Assembly (NCBI GenBank): GCA_003151975.1
Contig: PLZD01000044.1
Location: forward strand, 1 to 46,264
Direction of reading: 5' to 3'
DNA: 46,264 nucleotides
DNA from: Elusimicrobiota bacterium
GTDB taxonomy: Bacteria; Elusimicrobiota; Elusimicrobia; UBA1565; UBA9628
Shown: positions 1 to 9,163 of the stretch, piece after piece
How positions within the stretch are numbered: position 1 is the first letter of the stretch
Layout of the letters: each line of letters opens with the position of its first letter
The notes under the pieces: generated by a model
Seen by the model: only the letters and a program-made list of their open reading frames with translations
What the model was told of the DNA's origin: nothing
Database searches by the model: none
Made by a program: the position numbers and the translations under genes

Positions 1-25
1 AGCGGGCTAGAATTTCTTACGGAGT
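1..25. repeat. 25-bp direct repeat, left copy
   Basis: The first 25 bases of the window recur exactly at 7525-7549 in the same orientation. The two copies bracket the polysaccharide locus. The match stops at base 26, and its left limit cannot be seen because the window starts here. In the right copy the repeat includes the last codons and stop of the minus-strand TPR gene; the left copy adjoins no homologous reading frame. It could be a short mobile or recombination repeat or an assembly-end artefact. Confidence 0.8.
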
Positions 26-94
26 TAATGGTAGCCTCAGCCGCGCGGCGGCACAATGGGGGATTCTCCCATGCATCGCTCGTAATACTCCGGA

Positions 95-124
95 TTGCCG
101 CTCTGAACCCGCGCGCGGTATAGT
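95..124 (+). promoter_or_regulatory. Probable sigma70-type promoter of the beta-barrel gene
   Basis: A TTGCCG (95-100) and a TATAGT (119-124) are separated by 18 nt. The start codon at 154 is preceded by a good GGAGG (145-149), so this transcript would have a short conventional leader of about 22 nt. Nothing else was recognised in bases 26-153. Confidence 0.5.
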
Positions 125-153
125 AGGCAGGAAGGTGCACCGCCAGGAGGGCC

Positions 154-1077
154 ATGAGCGCGACGTCCGTCGTTTTCGCCTCGGCTATTGCCCTGACGGC
201 ATGTTCACTGGGCCGAGCGGCGCAGACGTCTCCCATTGGGGTGGCGGCGTCGACAGCCGCTGCGCAGGACGGCGGGCCCACGATCGAGGTCAAGGAGAAG
301 GCGGTCGTCGGGACGCAGCACTACCGCAGCAGCGAATCCAGCCTGCAGATCAACCTGCCGTACGGCTTCAGTGCGAACGGAGAATATACTTTCTACGAGT
401 CCGATCTTTCCTCCCGGGCGACGACCATCTCTGTGGGCCTCGAAAAGGATTGGGACAAGGAATATCTCGGCTTCACCTACTCCTGGACGCCTCTGGCTAA
501 CAACTATCGTTCCGAGGCCGCGACGGCTTCCGGCGGATATAATTCGCCATCCAAGAATTTCAAGACGACCATCGGCGCGACGTTCAACGCGACACACCAC
601 ACCGAGTTCGTCCCGAGCGTCGTGCCCGACGGAGATCCGCAGCCCCTCGTCCCCGTGGATGTCTGGCAGGTGACGGGGACCTTGAATTTGAAGCAGCAGA
701 TACGGGCCGCCAAACTGACGCTTGATTTCGGGAAAAGCAGCTACGACCACAAGATCGCAAGCCTGTCCGGCAATATCAGCCCCGACAGCACGCGTCTGCA
801 GGGTTTGGAGGGACTGCTGCCCGGCTTCCCGGACCTTGAATGGAAGCTCGGGCTCTATCAAAACGTGGGAAAGTGGGTCACCCTCTGGACGGTCTACGAT
901 CACATCCGGTTTCTGGAGGCGGAGCAGTCGGGGCACGGCAATGCCGATTCTTACTTGGTGGGAATCGAAGTGTTCCGATCTTCCCGGATCACCGCCGCGC
1001 TGCAGTACAACTACCTGATCGAAACGAGCGAGCCGAAGAGCACGCAATGGGGTCTGATCCTCCGGGCCAAAATCTGA
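154..1077 (+). CDS. Exported beta-barrel-like outer-membrane protein, first gene of the polysaccharide locus
   Basis: The 307-residue product has an N-terminal signal peptide (cleavage likely near residues 22-32). After it come alternating hydrophobic/polar stretches rich in Tyr, Trp, Gly and Thr, in the pattern of transmembrane beta-strands (for example the segments around YTFYESD, YLGFTYSW, VTLWTVYDHIRF and ALQYNYLIET). The start at 154 is chosen because a GGAGG lies 5 nt upstream and the signal peptide follows at once. The gene ends 34 nt before the epimerase gene. I do not recognise a named family. By position it could be the outer-membrane pore for the polymer made by the next three genes, comparable in role to the barrel part of PgaA or AlgE, but that is inference. 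It carries no TPR domain of its own. Confidence 0.65.
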   Translation: MSATSVVFASAIALTACSLGRAAQTSPIGVAASTAAAQDGGPTIEVKEKAVVGTQHYRSSESSLQINLPYGFSANGEYTFYESDLSSRATTISVGLEKDWDKEYLGFTYSWTPLANNYRSEAATASGGYNSPSKNFKTTIGATFNATHHTEFVPSVVPDGDPQPLVPVDVWQVTGTLNLKQQIRAAKLTLDFGKSSYDHKIASLSGNISPDSTRLQGLEGLLPGFPDLEWKLGLYQNVGKWVTLWTVYDHIRFLEAEQSGHGNADSYLVGIEVFRSSRITAALQYNYLIETSEPKSTQWGLILRAKI

Positions 1078-1090
1078 GGCCCGCCGATTT

Positions 1091-1098
1091 GCTAAAAT
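1091..1098 (+). promoter_or_regulatory. Extended -10 element upstream of wecB
   Basis: TGC-TAAAAT forms an extended -10 with the hexamer at 1093-1098, in the 34-nt gap before the ATG at 1112. No clear -35 is seen. It may give the epimerase operon its own start, with a leader of about 6 nt. Confidence 0.4.
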
Positions 1099-1111
1099 AG
1101 TTCCCTCCTCA

Positions 1112-2215
1112 ATGGCTCGCCCGAACGTCCTGGTCGTCGTAGGCACCCGCCCCGAGGTCGTCAAGATGGCTCCGGTCGTGGCCGCCCTCAAGGCCTGCGC
1201 GCGCCTGCGAGCCACGGTCGTCGGCACGGCCCAGCACCGCGGGCTCATGGACCAGATGCTCGAGACTTTCGGGATCAAGCTCGATTGCGACCTCGACCTC
1301 ATGCGCCGCGACCAGACCCCCGCCCAGGTGCTCTCAGGAGCCGTCGAGCGCTTGGCGCCGGTGCTGCGCCGGGAGAAGCCCGCCATGGTCCTCGTCCAGG
1401 GCGACACCACGACCGCTCTCGCGGCGAGCCTGGCGTCCTTCTATGGGCGCTTCCCCATCGGGCACGTCGAAGCCGGCCTGCGTTCTTTCGATATGGCGCG
1501 GCCGTTCCCCGAGGAAGGCAACCGCGTCCTCATCGACCGCGTGGCCGATCTCATGTTCGCTCCGACGCGCCAGAGCCGCCGGAACCTCCTCGATGAAGGC
1601 TTGCCCTCCCGCAAGATCCACGTCACGGGAAACACCGTGGTCGACGCCGTCCAATGGCTGCTCAGGCGCAAGCCGGCGGACCTGCCCCCGACGCTGGAGA
1701 GGTTCCTGGCCGGGGACGGCCCGAAGGCCCTCATGACGCTGCACCGGCGAGAGAGCTTCGGCGCTCCCGCGCGCGATGTGTTCGACGCCGTCAGGCGGCT
1801 CTTGAGCGAGTATCCTAATCTGCGCCTGGTCTACCCGGTGCACCCCAACCCCAACGTGCGCGGCCCGGCCGAAAAGTACCTGACCCATCCCCGCGTTCTG
1901 CTGACCGCGCCGATGAGCTACCCCGTCTTCATCCACACGGCCAAAGCCTGCGACCTCATCCTGAGCGATTCGGGCGGCGTGCAGGAGGAGGCCCCGAGCC
2001 TGGGGGTGCCCGTCGTCATCTTGCGCGAGGTCACCGAGCGCCCCGAGGTGCTGAGCACGGGCCTGGCGGCCCTAGCCGGCACGGACCAGGCGAAGATCCT
2101 GCGCCACGCCCGCCGGTTCCTGACCGAAGGCCGCAAGGCCCGGGTCCGCAGCCCATTCGGCGACGGCCGCTCCGGGCCGCGCATCGTCAAGCACATCCTA
2201 GACTTCCTTGATTAG
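1112..2215 (+). CDS. wecB: UDP-N-acetylglucosamine 2-epimerase (non-hydrolysing)
   Basis: The 367-residue protein is a full-length WecB/MnaA-type enzyme that interconverts UDP-GlcNAc and UDP-ManNAc in the cytoplasm. Family motifs in order are GTRPE near residue 11, QHRGLMDQM, VQGDTTT, HVEAGLRS, PFPEEGNR, HPNPN and the UDP-binding LSDSGGVQEEAPSLGVPV block followed by REVTERPE. The ATG at 1112 gives the canonical N-terminus. The gene overlaps the next one by 8 nt, so the two are probably translated in a coupled way. Its place directly before a deacetylase-like protein and a processive GT2 synthase suggests that the polymer contains, or is built from, ManNAc-type sugars rather than GlcNAc alone; this is inference. 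Confidence 0.95.
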   Translation: MARPNVLVVVGTRPEVVKMAPVVAALKACARLRATVVGTAQHRGLMDQMLETFGIKLDCDLDLMRRDQTPAQVLSGAVERLAPVLRREKPAMVLVQGDTTTALAASLASFYGRFPIGHVEAGLRSFDMARPFPEEGNRVLIDRVADLMFAPTRQSRRNLLDEGLPSRKIHVTGNTVVDAVQWLLRRKPADLPPTLERFLAGDGPKALMTLHRRESFGAPARDVFDAVRRLLSEYPNLRLVYPVHPNPNVRGPAEKYLTHPRVLLTAPMSYPVFIHTAKACDLILSDSGGVQEEAPSLGVPVVILREVTERPEVLSTGLAALAGTDQAKILRHARRFLTEGRKARVRSPFGDGRSGPRIVKHILDFLD

Positions 2216-5200
2216 AACCTTCCTGGTCGCCGCGGCGCTGGCGGCCGGCGCGGCGCAGCCCGCGCCGCAGCTGGCCAACGGGCCTACCGTGCTGATCCTC
2301 TACGACGGGCCCGAGAAGCCGTCCAATCCCGCGCGCATCGACGCGCTCTACACGGCCAACCTGCTCGGCCACTTCACCACGCGGCGCACCCTGCGCACGC
2401 TCGAAGAATACAAAGAGGGCGACTGGAAGGGCTACGACGCCGTCTTCGGCATCGTCTACCGAAAACATTACAAGGTTCCCGACGCTTTTCTGCGCGACGC
2501 GCCGCGCATAGACCGCCCGTTCTGCTGGCTGGGCAATCAGCACGGGCAGCTCGACCGCTACGGCGCGCTGCGCCGCCACGGCCTGGCTTACGTCCGCTTT
2601 TTCGAGAACGCGCCGCTCAGCCAGGTCGTCTACAAAGGCCGCACGCTCGACAAGGGCGATCCAGACACCAACATCGTTCGCATCGTCGATCCGCGCCAAG
2701 CCCGCGTGCTGGCCTGGGCCGTCGGCCGCACGCCGCTGCGGGTCCCCTACATCGTGCAGAGCGCGCACTTCTGGCTCGTGGCCGATTCGCCGTTCTCCTA
2801 CGCGAGCGAGGGAGACCGGTATCTGGCCTTTGCCGACGTTCTGCACGACATCCTGGGCATCGACCACGCCGAGAATCACCGCGCGATCCTGCGCATCGAG
2901 GACATCAACGCCCTCTCGCGTCCCGCGCAGCTCGCCGCGACCCTCGACGTGATCCGCCGCCGCAAGATTCCGTTCGCTTTCGGCTTCGTGCCGGCGTACG
3001 TCAATCCGATCGAACGGCTGTATCTGCGTCTGGCCGACAAGCCCGAGGTGGTCGCCGAGCTCCAGAAATACGTGCAGCAGGGCGGCGCGCCCATCCTGCA
3101 CGGCTACACTCACCAGCGGCGCGGCGTCTCGACCGACGACTACGAGTTCTGGGACGATTTCGCCGACCGCCCGGTGCGCGACGACTCCGACGCGTTCGTG
3201 GCCCACCGCCTCGAGCACGCTCTTCGCGAGTCGGCGCTGGCCGGCCTTTATCCGATCGCCTGGGAAACGCCGCATTACGCCGCCTCCGAGCTCGACTACC
3301 GAGTGATCCGGCGCTACTTCGACACGGTCTTCGAGCGCCGCCTCGTCGTCAACGCGCTGGGCACGGATCAGCTCTTTCCGTACCCGGTGGTCGATCTCTA
3401 CGGACAGTACGTGATCCCCGAGAATCTCTCCTACGTGCCGCTGAGCAACCCGACGCCCGACGCCATCCTCAAGGCGGCGGAAGGCGCCTGGGTCGTGCGC
3501 GACGGCTACGCCAGCTTTTTCTACCACCCCTTCCTCAAGCCCGAACTTCTAGACGCCCTGATCGACGGCATAGAGCGGCGCGGCTTCCGCTTTTTCGACG
3601 TGCGCCTTCTGCCCAACATGACGCACGGGGCCGGCGAGGTCGTCGCCACGCGCGATGGCCCCGCCGAGGTGTCCGGTGAAGGCGGCTACCTGCTCGAGCG
3701 AGTCATCGGCGCCGCCGGGGCTCCGTCGAGTCCGAAGGTCTCCAAGGTCGCCGAGTCCGGCCCGATCCGCCGCGAGATCGAGCTCTCGCCGGGGCAGACC
3801 TACGTCGCGCTGCGGCAGGATACGACGCCGCCGAGCCTGCTGAACCGCCTTGTGCGGCTGGCCAAGGGAGACTTCACCGCGCTTCAGCGGCGCTGGGAGT
3901 CGGTCCTGTCCGGCCGCATCGCGCAGGAACCGGTTCAGGCCGTGCTGCTCTGGAATCCCAAGGCGCGGGGCGAGCAGGCGACCGACCAGGAGAGCTTCCG
4001 CGCCACGCTCGACAGCGCGGGCTTCCCGGTCGAGAAGCTGGAGCTCGCGCGCCTCGCGCAGGAAGAGAACGACTTCGGGCCGTTCACTCTGCTGGTCGTG
4101 CCCTCTGCCTCCGCCAAGGCCCTATCGGAGGAGCAGACTGAACGCATCACGCGGACCGTCAAGGGCGGCATCACGCTCGTGACCGACGGAGAGAGCCCTT
4201 TGTCGCGGGCGCTCGGCGTGCGCCTGGGCGAGGCCTCGGCGGTGAACTCGCTGACGAGCCGCGTGTTCGCCAACGAGGAAGACCGCTGGGCCGACCATCC
4301 GGTCGTGCCTTGGGTAGCCCAGCCGGTGGTGGAGGACGACAGCGTTTATTACTCGGACCGCGACCTCGGCCATCCCTTGGTTATCGGCGGCCAGCTCGGC
4401 CAGGGCCGGTTCCTGTATTTCGCGCCGCTCTATGACCCGCTGACCGGGGGCGGCTACGGCCGTTTCCCAGGGCTGGCCTACCTCCTGATCAACGACTTCC
4501 ATGTGCGGCCCATGCTCAAGCGCCGCGGGGCCGACGCCTACTTCGACCCCGGCTACCGCAACAACATCAGCATCGAACGCCTGGTACCGCTCTGGCGGCG
4601 CTCGGGCATTCGGGCGGTGCACGCCGCGGCCTGGCATTTCTACGACAAATACAGCTACGACTACGCCCGGCTCATCCGGGTCGCTCACGAGAACGGCATC
4701 CTCGTCTATGCCTGGCTCGAGTGGCCGCACATCAGCGAGTACTTCTGGAATCGCCATCCCGAGTGGAGGGAGAAGACCGCGCGGCTGACCGACGCCCATC
4801 TGGACTGGCGCTTTCTGATGAACCTCCAGAACCCGCAATGTTTGACAGCTGCCCTGGACGACCTTAAGCATTTCTTGCTCGCCAACGACTGGGACGGCGT
4901 CGACGTGGCCGAGCTCACCTTTGAATCGCAGGGGCCCGAGCACCCGGAGTCGTTCACGCCGTTCTCCGCGCAGGCGCGCGCGGGCTTCCAGAAGCAGAGC
5001 GGCTTCGATCCGATCGATCTCTTCGACGCCTCCTCACCGCACCATTGGGCCAAGGACCGAGCCGGGCTGAGCGCATTCTACGACTATCGACGCTCGGAGA
5101 ACCGGCGGCTGCTCCGCGCGATCTTGGGAGCCGTCGACGAGGCGAGCCGCGGCCGGGGCCGCCCGTGGGAGACGATCGTCACATTGATCGACGTCCTCGG

Positions 5201-6167
5201 TCATCCGGAGCTGTCGGACCAACTGGGCGTGGACGGCCCCCGCACGATTGAGACCCTCAACCGTCACCAGGCCACGCTCCAGGTCGAGGACCCCGCGCGG
5301 GATTGGGCCAAACCGCCCGAGCGGTACAAGGAGTTGGGCGAGCGCTATCGCGGCCTGCGCCTGAGCCGGCCTTTCTCGATCGACATCAACGTCGTGCCCG
5401 TCCATCCCGCCGGACAAGTCGGATTCGCCGCGGCCCAGCAGACCGGCTCGGAGCTTCTGCGCCTCTGGCAAGTGGCGGCCGGGCAGACCTCGAGAGTCTG
5501 CCTCTATTCCGAGTCGAGCGTCTCCGAGCAGGACTGGGACATCCTGCCGTACGCGATGGCCGAGAAGGCCGATGTGCGCAAGGACGGCTCTGCGTGGGTC
5601 ATCCGGACGCCGTATACGGTGAGCCTGGAGCTGGACGACCGCGCCTCCAAGCACTGGCTCGACGGAAAGCCCTGGCCCTGCTCGGACAACGGCGAGGCGC
5701 TGATCCCGCCCGGCGAGCACAGGCTGACCCTGGCCGGCTCGAAGCGCACCTGGTTCGACACCAGCGAGTTGGAGACGAAGCTGCTCTCGATCTCGGGAGA
5801 GCTTCTCGGCGCGCAGCAGCAGGGACGCGGGCTCGAGGTGGAATACTCGTCCCCGGGCCGCTGCGCGATGATGTTCAGCAATGCCTTCTCCAAAATCCTG
5901 ATCGACGGGCAGCCGGCCCTTCTCCCCATGCTCCGCGGCGACAGCGGCTACGTCGTCGTGGCGCCGCCCGGACAGCACCGCTTGACCGGCATCGGCGAGG
6001 CGACCTTCGGCTACGCCGTGCGTTTGGCGAGCCTGATCCTGGCCTCCTTGATCGTGCTGTTCGGCCTGGCCTCGAGCGGCCTGCTGGCCCTTTTGTTCGT
6101 GCTGACGACGCTCAAGCGGCGCCTGCAGGCCCTGCGCCGTTGGCTGGGGAAGGCGGCCGCCCGATGA
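2208..6167 (+). CDS. Exported polysaccharide deacetylase-like (DUF2334) / glycoside-hydrolase-like fusion with C-terminal membrane anchor
   Basis: This is a 1319-residue multidomain protein. It starts at a TTG overlapping the end of wecB; no other start is in frame upstream, and a signal peptide follows directly. Residues about 225-450 look like the DUF2334 deacetylase family: a RIEDIN motif (acidic pair at 231-232) and HGYTH at 298-302, the expected metal ligands. Residues about 520-760 resemble a flavodoxin/glutamine-amidotransferase-like regulatory fold. Residues about 770-1040 resemble the TIM-barrel of PgaB-type hydrolases (AAWHFYDKYSYDYARLI, YAWLEWPH, DWDGVDVAELTFES). One hydrophobic helix near 1280-1305 and a basic tail anchor the C-terminus. 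The combination of N-deacetylase and hydrolase in one periplasmic protein recalls PgaB, but it is about twice the size. The last 4 nt overlap the synthase gene (ATGA). Confidence 0.75.
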   Translation: MIRTFLVAAALAAGAAQPAPQLANGPTVLILYDGPEKPSNPARIDALYTANLLGHFTTRRTLRTLEEYKEGDWKGYDAVFGIVYRKHYKVPDAFLRDAPRIDRPFCWLGNQHGQLDRYGALRRHGLAYVRFFENAPLSQVVYKGRTLDKGDPDTNIVRIVDPRQARVLAWAVGRTPLRVPYIVQSAHFWLVADSPFSYASEGDRYLAFADVLHDILGIDHAENHRAILRIEDINALSRPAQLAATLDVIRRRKIPFAFGFVPAYVNPIERLYLRLADKPEVVAELQKYVQQGGAPILHGYTHQRRGVSTDDYEFWDDFADRPVRDDSDAFVAHRLEHALRESALAGLYPIAWETPHYAASELDYRVIRRYFDTVFERRLVVNALGTDQLFPYPVVDLYGQYVIPENLSYVPLSNPTPDAILKAAEGAWVVRDGYASFFYHPFLKPELLDALIDGIERRGFRFFDVRLLPNMTHGAGEVVATRDGPAEVSGEGGYLLERVIGAAGAPSSPKVSKVAESGPIRREIELSPGQTYVALRQDTTPPSLLNRLVRLAKGDFTALQRRWESVLSGRIAQEPVQAVLLWNPKARGEQATDQESFRATLDSAGFPVEKLELARLAQEENDFGPFTLLVVPSASAKALSEEQTERITRTVKGGITLVTDGESPLSRALGVRLGEASAVNSLTSRVFANEEDRWADHPVVPWVAQPVVEDDSVYYSDRDLGHPLVIGGQLGQGRFLYFAPLYDPLTGGGYGRFPGLAYLLINDFHVRPMLKRRGADAYFDPGYRNNISIERLVPLWRRSGIRAVHAAAWHFYDKYSYDYARLIRVAHENGILVYAWLEWPHISEYFWNRHPEWREKTARLTDAHLDWRFLMNLQNPQCLTAALDDLKHFLLANDWDGVDVAELTFESQGPEHPESFTPFSAQARAGFQKQSGFDPIDLFDASSPHHWAKDRAGLSAFYDYRRSENRRLLRAILGAVDEASRGRGRPWETIVTLIDVLGHPELSDQLGVDGPRTIETLNRHQATLQVEDPARDWAKPPERYKELGERYRGLRLSRPFSIDINVVPVHPAGQVGFAAAQQTGSELLRLWQVAAGQTSRVCLYSESSVSEQDWDILPYAMAEKADVRKDGSAWVIRTPYTVSLELDDRASKHWLDGKPWPCSDNGEALIPPGEHRLTLAGSKRTWFDTSELETKLLSISGELLGAQQQGRGLEVEYSSPGRCAMMFSNAFSKILIDGQPALLPMLRGDSGYVVVAPPGQHRLTGIGEATFGYAVRLASLILASLIVLFGLASSGLLALLFVLTTLKRRLQALRRWLGKAAAR

Positions 6168-7432
6168 TCGCTTACGACGCCGGCCTCTTCGTCGAGCTGG
6201 TCTTCCTGTCGACCGTGGCGCTGATCTGGTCCATGCTCGTCTACCAGTTCGTGCTCACCATGGCCGGCTACCTTTACAGCCGCGACGCCGCGCGCGAGAA
6301 GCGCCGGCTCGACGCCTCGCGCCCGCGCCTGCCCGGCGTGTCCGTGCTGGTCCCGGCGCATAATGAGGAACTCGTCATCGAGCGCACGGTCGAGAAGATC
6401 CTGGCGTCCGACTACCCGAAGGACAAGCTCGAGCTCATCGTGCTCGATGACGCCTCGACCGACGCCACGGCGTCCATCCTCGACCGGCTGGCCAAGCGCG
6501 ATGCGCGCCTGCGGATCGTCCACGTGCCCGCGGCCGAGGGCGGCAAAGGAAAGGCCGCGGTGCTCAACCGGGGGCTGAAGCTGGCGCGGCACGCCCTGAT
6601 CGGCGTTTACGACGCCGACAATCAGCCGGAGCCCGAGGCCCTGCGCTACTTGGCGGCGCAATTCGAGCTCGAAGCGCCCCTCGGCGCCGCGCTAGGCAAG
6701 TTCCGCACGGTCAACCGCAACAAGAATCTGCTCACGCGCTTCATCAACATCGAGGGCCTGAGCTTCCAATGGATCGTCCAGGCCGGACGTTGGAAGCTGC
6801 TCAAGATCGCCACGCTGCCGGGGACCAACTTCATCGTGACCAGAGCCGTGCTCGACGAGGTCGGCGGCTGGGACGAGGAGGCTTTGACCGAGGACGCCGA
6901 GCTGTCGCTGCGCATCCTGGAGGCGGGGCACCTCATCAAGTTCGTGCCGTACTCGACGACCTGGGAGCAGGAGCCCGAGGACCTGAGCACGTGGTTCAAG
7001 CAGCGCACGCGCTGGGCGCGCGGCAACTTCTATCTGATGCGCAAATTCTTCTCCAGCGTGGGCAAGGCCAAGAACAAAGCGCTGGCTTTCGAGGTCTTCT
7101 ACTTCCTGGCGCTCTACTATGTGTTCCTCGCCGCGATCGTCGTCTCGGCGCTCCTGTTCGTCCTCTCGGCGACCGGACTGGTCTCGATTCCCGTGCCGGG
7201 CCCGTACCTCGAGGTTTGGCTTGCCGCCTACTGCCTTTTCGCCGCGGAGATCGTGCTCATGCTCTCGCTCGAGCCGCATGAGGACTCGCCCTCGAACATC
7301 ATCTACTGCATGGCGATGTACTTCACGTATTGCCAGCTCTGGCCGGTGGTCGTGGCCAACGCCTTCTACCTCGAGTATCTAAAGAAAGAGCGCCGCGCCT
7401 GGGTCAAGACGCGCCGTTACGCGCAGCCTTAA
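6164..7432 (+). CDS. Processive family-2 glycosyltransferase, PgaC/IcaA-like polysaccharide synthase
   Basis: The 422-residue product has an N-terminal membrane helix (about 8-35), a cytoplasmic GT-A catalytic domain and three to four C-terminal helices (about 300-400). All residues of the processive GT2 signature are present: DD at 95-96, DAD at 150-152, TED at 242-244 and QRTRW at 280-284. The ATG at 6164 overlaps the previous stop as ATGA, and is preferred to an upstream reading frame that merely shadows the preceding gene. It would polymerise a nucleotide-activated amino sugar and translocate the chain across the inner membrane. With the epimerase and PgaB-like gene it forms a synthase-dependent exopolysaccharide operon. 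Substrate assignment (GlcNAc versus ManNAc) is not possible from sequence alone. Confidence 0.85.
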   Translation: MIAYDAGLFVELVFLSTVALIWSMLVYQFVLTMAGYLYSRDAAREKRRLDASRPRLPGVSVLVPAHNEELVIERTVEKILASDYPKDKLELIVLDDASTDATASILDRLAKRDARLRIVHVPAAEGGKGKAAVLNRGLKLARHALIGVYDADNQPEPEALRYLAAQFELEAPLGAALGKFRTVNRNKNLLTRFINIEGLSFQWIVQAGRWKLLKIATLPGTNFIVTRAVLDEVGGWDEEALTEDAELSLRILEAGHLIKFVPYSTTWEQEPEDLSTWFKQRTRWARGNFYLMRKFFSSVGKAKNKALAFEVFYFLALYYVFLAAIVVSALLFVLSATGLVSIPVPGPYLEVWLAAYCLFAAEIVLMLSLEPHEDSPSNIIYCMAMYFTYCQLWPVVVANAFYLEYLKKERRAWVKTRRYAQP

Positions 7433-7524
7433 AGGAAGGCAACGATCTGCCGCAGGACCCGGAAGAGAAAGACGCCGCGGTATTGGGGGGAAACTCTGGG
7501 GTGTGGAACGCTCGGGCGAACAGA

Positions 7525-7549
7525 AGCGGGCTAGAATTTCTTACGGAGT
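7525..7549. repeat. 25-bp direct repeat, right copy
   Basis: Exact copy of bases 1-25. It overlaps the 3' end of the minus-strand TPR gene (stop at 7541-7543) and contains a TAGAAT that looks like the -10 boxes seen elsewhere in the window, though no plus-strand gene follows it. The 92-nt stretch 7433-7524 after the synthase gene holds no recognisable gene or terminator. Confidence 0.8.
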
Positions 7550-9163
7550 AGCTTTAATCTTCCCTCGGAGTAGGAGCAAGGTGGCGTCATCGGGAGAGGC
7601 TTGCAGTCCCTTTTTGAGGCTTTCCTGGGCGCCTTGGAAGTCCTTGACCGAGGCTAATATCTCTGCTTCTCGGCGATAGAAGTTCGCGGTGGCGGCGGGC
7701 CAGGACTTGAGTACGCGCTCGGCCTCCACCTTGACCGACAAGGCCTCGTGGGGCAGGGTCGGGAGCGCGTGCTGGCTCGTCTGCCGCGCGAGGTCGGCGG
7801 CTGCCTTCTGCAGGCCGGGGTCGTCTGGACAGGATCGCAGTCCCTTCTTGACGATTTCCTGCGCGCCTTCAAGATCGTTGACCGAGGTCAAGAACTTCGC
7901 CATGCGGCGGTAAACGCCGGCACGATCATCCGGCTCCGCGGCGGCGCGGGCCTGCGAGAGGGCTTCGTGGGTGCCCTTCGCGTCGCCCAGAGCAGCGCGA
8001 GCGGCGGCGAGATCGAAATAACCCTGCTCCAAAGCGGGGCGGACCTCGTAATAATATCTCCGTTCCCCCAGGCCGTTCGGCAGGCCCGCGCGGGGCAGCG
8101 CGCTCACGGCCTTGGCGACGGCCAGCGAGATGTAGTCGAGATCGTAGGCCCGCGCGAGGATGTTAGCGGCGCGCCGCTCGTCTCCCAGGCCTGACCAGAG
8201 GCGCGCCGCGATGAGGTAGGCGTCGAGCTGCTGCCAGGGCGGGGCGTCAAGCACCTCCTCTAGAAAGCCTTGGGCCGCCTCCTCGGCCTGCGCGCGCCGG
8301 CCTGCCGCCGCGTCGCGCTCGATGAGCCGGCGCATCGACTCGAGCTCGTCGTCTCCAGCGGCCTCCTCCGCGCCCGCATCGGCGGCCGAATCCGGCGCCT
8401 CCAAGGCCGCGGGATTGGTCTGGTGGATGCGGGCGAGCCCGTTCCAGGCCACGACGTCGTCCGGGTCCCATCGGACGGCGCGCCGCAGGCTCCGCGCGGC
8501 CTTCGCCGTATCTCCCAGCTCGAGCAAGCGCTGGGCGCAGAGGCGGTACGACGCGCCGCGGCGCCATACCGGCGCGCGTTCGGCCGCCCGAAGCGCTCCC
8601 GCGGCGGCCTCCTCCGCCTCCCGCTTGTCGGCCGCGGCGGCGGCCAAGGCCAACCACGCTTCTAGATCGTCAGGATCTCCCTTCAGCTCCCGGCGCAAGG
8701 CTTTTCTCGCGCCGGCGTCGTCGCCTAGTTCTTCCAGCAGGATCCCTTCGAGCCCGGCGTCCCGCGCGCCGCGCGCGTAGACCAGGGCCTCCTCGGGCCG
8801 ATCTCGAGTGAGCCGCGCCAGAGCCCGCAGCGTCGCCTGATCGCCGGGGACGAGGGCGAGCGCTTTCTTGAGCTCGATCTCGGACTCGCGGAGGTCGCCG
8901 AGGGCCGCGCGCACGCGGGCGGCCCGGCGCAAGGCCAAGGCCCGCTCGTCGGCGGAGATGCCGGGGAGCCCCGCCGCCGTCTCGGCTGAGGCCGCCGCCT
9001 GGCCGAACAGGACGTCGGCGAGCTCGTCGCGGTAGCGTGCCTGAAGACCGTCAAAGCTGACGGCGTCGCCCGAGGGGACTTGCGGCGAGGTCTGCGACCC
9101 CCCGAAGGACGCCGTCAGCGCAATGATCCCGGCGGCTAGGCGAAGGGACCTAGTGCAAAGCAA
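7541..9163 (-). CDS. Exported TPR-repeat protein
   Basis: A 540-residue protein with a signal peptide (hydrophobic residues 7-20) followed by helical repeats over most of its length. The repeats have the TPR pattern of small and aromatic residues (for example around ALVPGDQATLRALARL, GDPDDLEAWLALAAA and WDPDDVVAWNGLARI). The C-terminal third repeats a block that ends SVNDLEGAQEIVKKGLRSCP and SVKDFQGAQESLKKGLQASP. The start is a TTG at 9163, which overlaps the end of the TRAP gene by 14 nt and implies coupling. A TPR protein next to a TRAP-type binding protein recalls the TatT/TatP pair of treponemal TPR-associated TRAP transporters. It could instead serve the neighbouring polysaccharide locus as an AlgK-like periplasmic scaffold. 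Sequence does not decide between them. Confidence 0.75.
   Translation of the reverse strand: MLCTRSLRLAAGIIALTASFGGSQTSPQVPSGDAVSFDGLQARYRDELADVLFGQAAASAETAAGLPGISADERALALRRAARVRAALGDLRESEIELKKALALVPGDQATLRALARLTRDRPEEALVYARGARDAGLEGILLEELGDDAGARKALRRELKGDPDDLEAWLALAAAAADKREAEEAAAGALRAAERAPVWRRGASYRLCAQRLLELGDTAKAARSLRRAVRWDPDDVVAWNGLARIHQTNPAALEAPDSAADAGAEEAAGDDELESMRRLIERDAAAGRRAQAEEAAQGFLEEVLDAPPWQQLDAYLIAARLWSGLGDERRAANILARAYDLDYISLAVAKAVSALPRAGLPNGLGERRYYYEVRPALEQGYFDLAAARAALGDAKGTHEALSQARAAAEPDDRAGVYRRMAKFLTSVNDLEGAQEIVKKGLRSCPDDPGLQKAAADLARQTSQHALPTLPHEALSVKVEAERVLKSWPAATANFYRREAEILASVKDFQGAQESLKKGLQASPDDATLLLLRGKIKATP

Noticed and set aside
26-153. Minus-strand C-terminal coding remnant left of the first gene
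   Set aside because: A short frame can be read, but no family motif is visible and it overlaps the promoter of the gene at 154.
7541-9163. TPR gene as PgaA orthologue
   Set aside because: It has no beta-barrel and is on the opposite strand, coupled to dctP. A role in polysaccharide export is kept only as a hypothesis.
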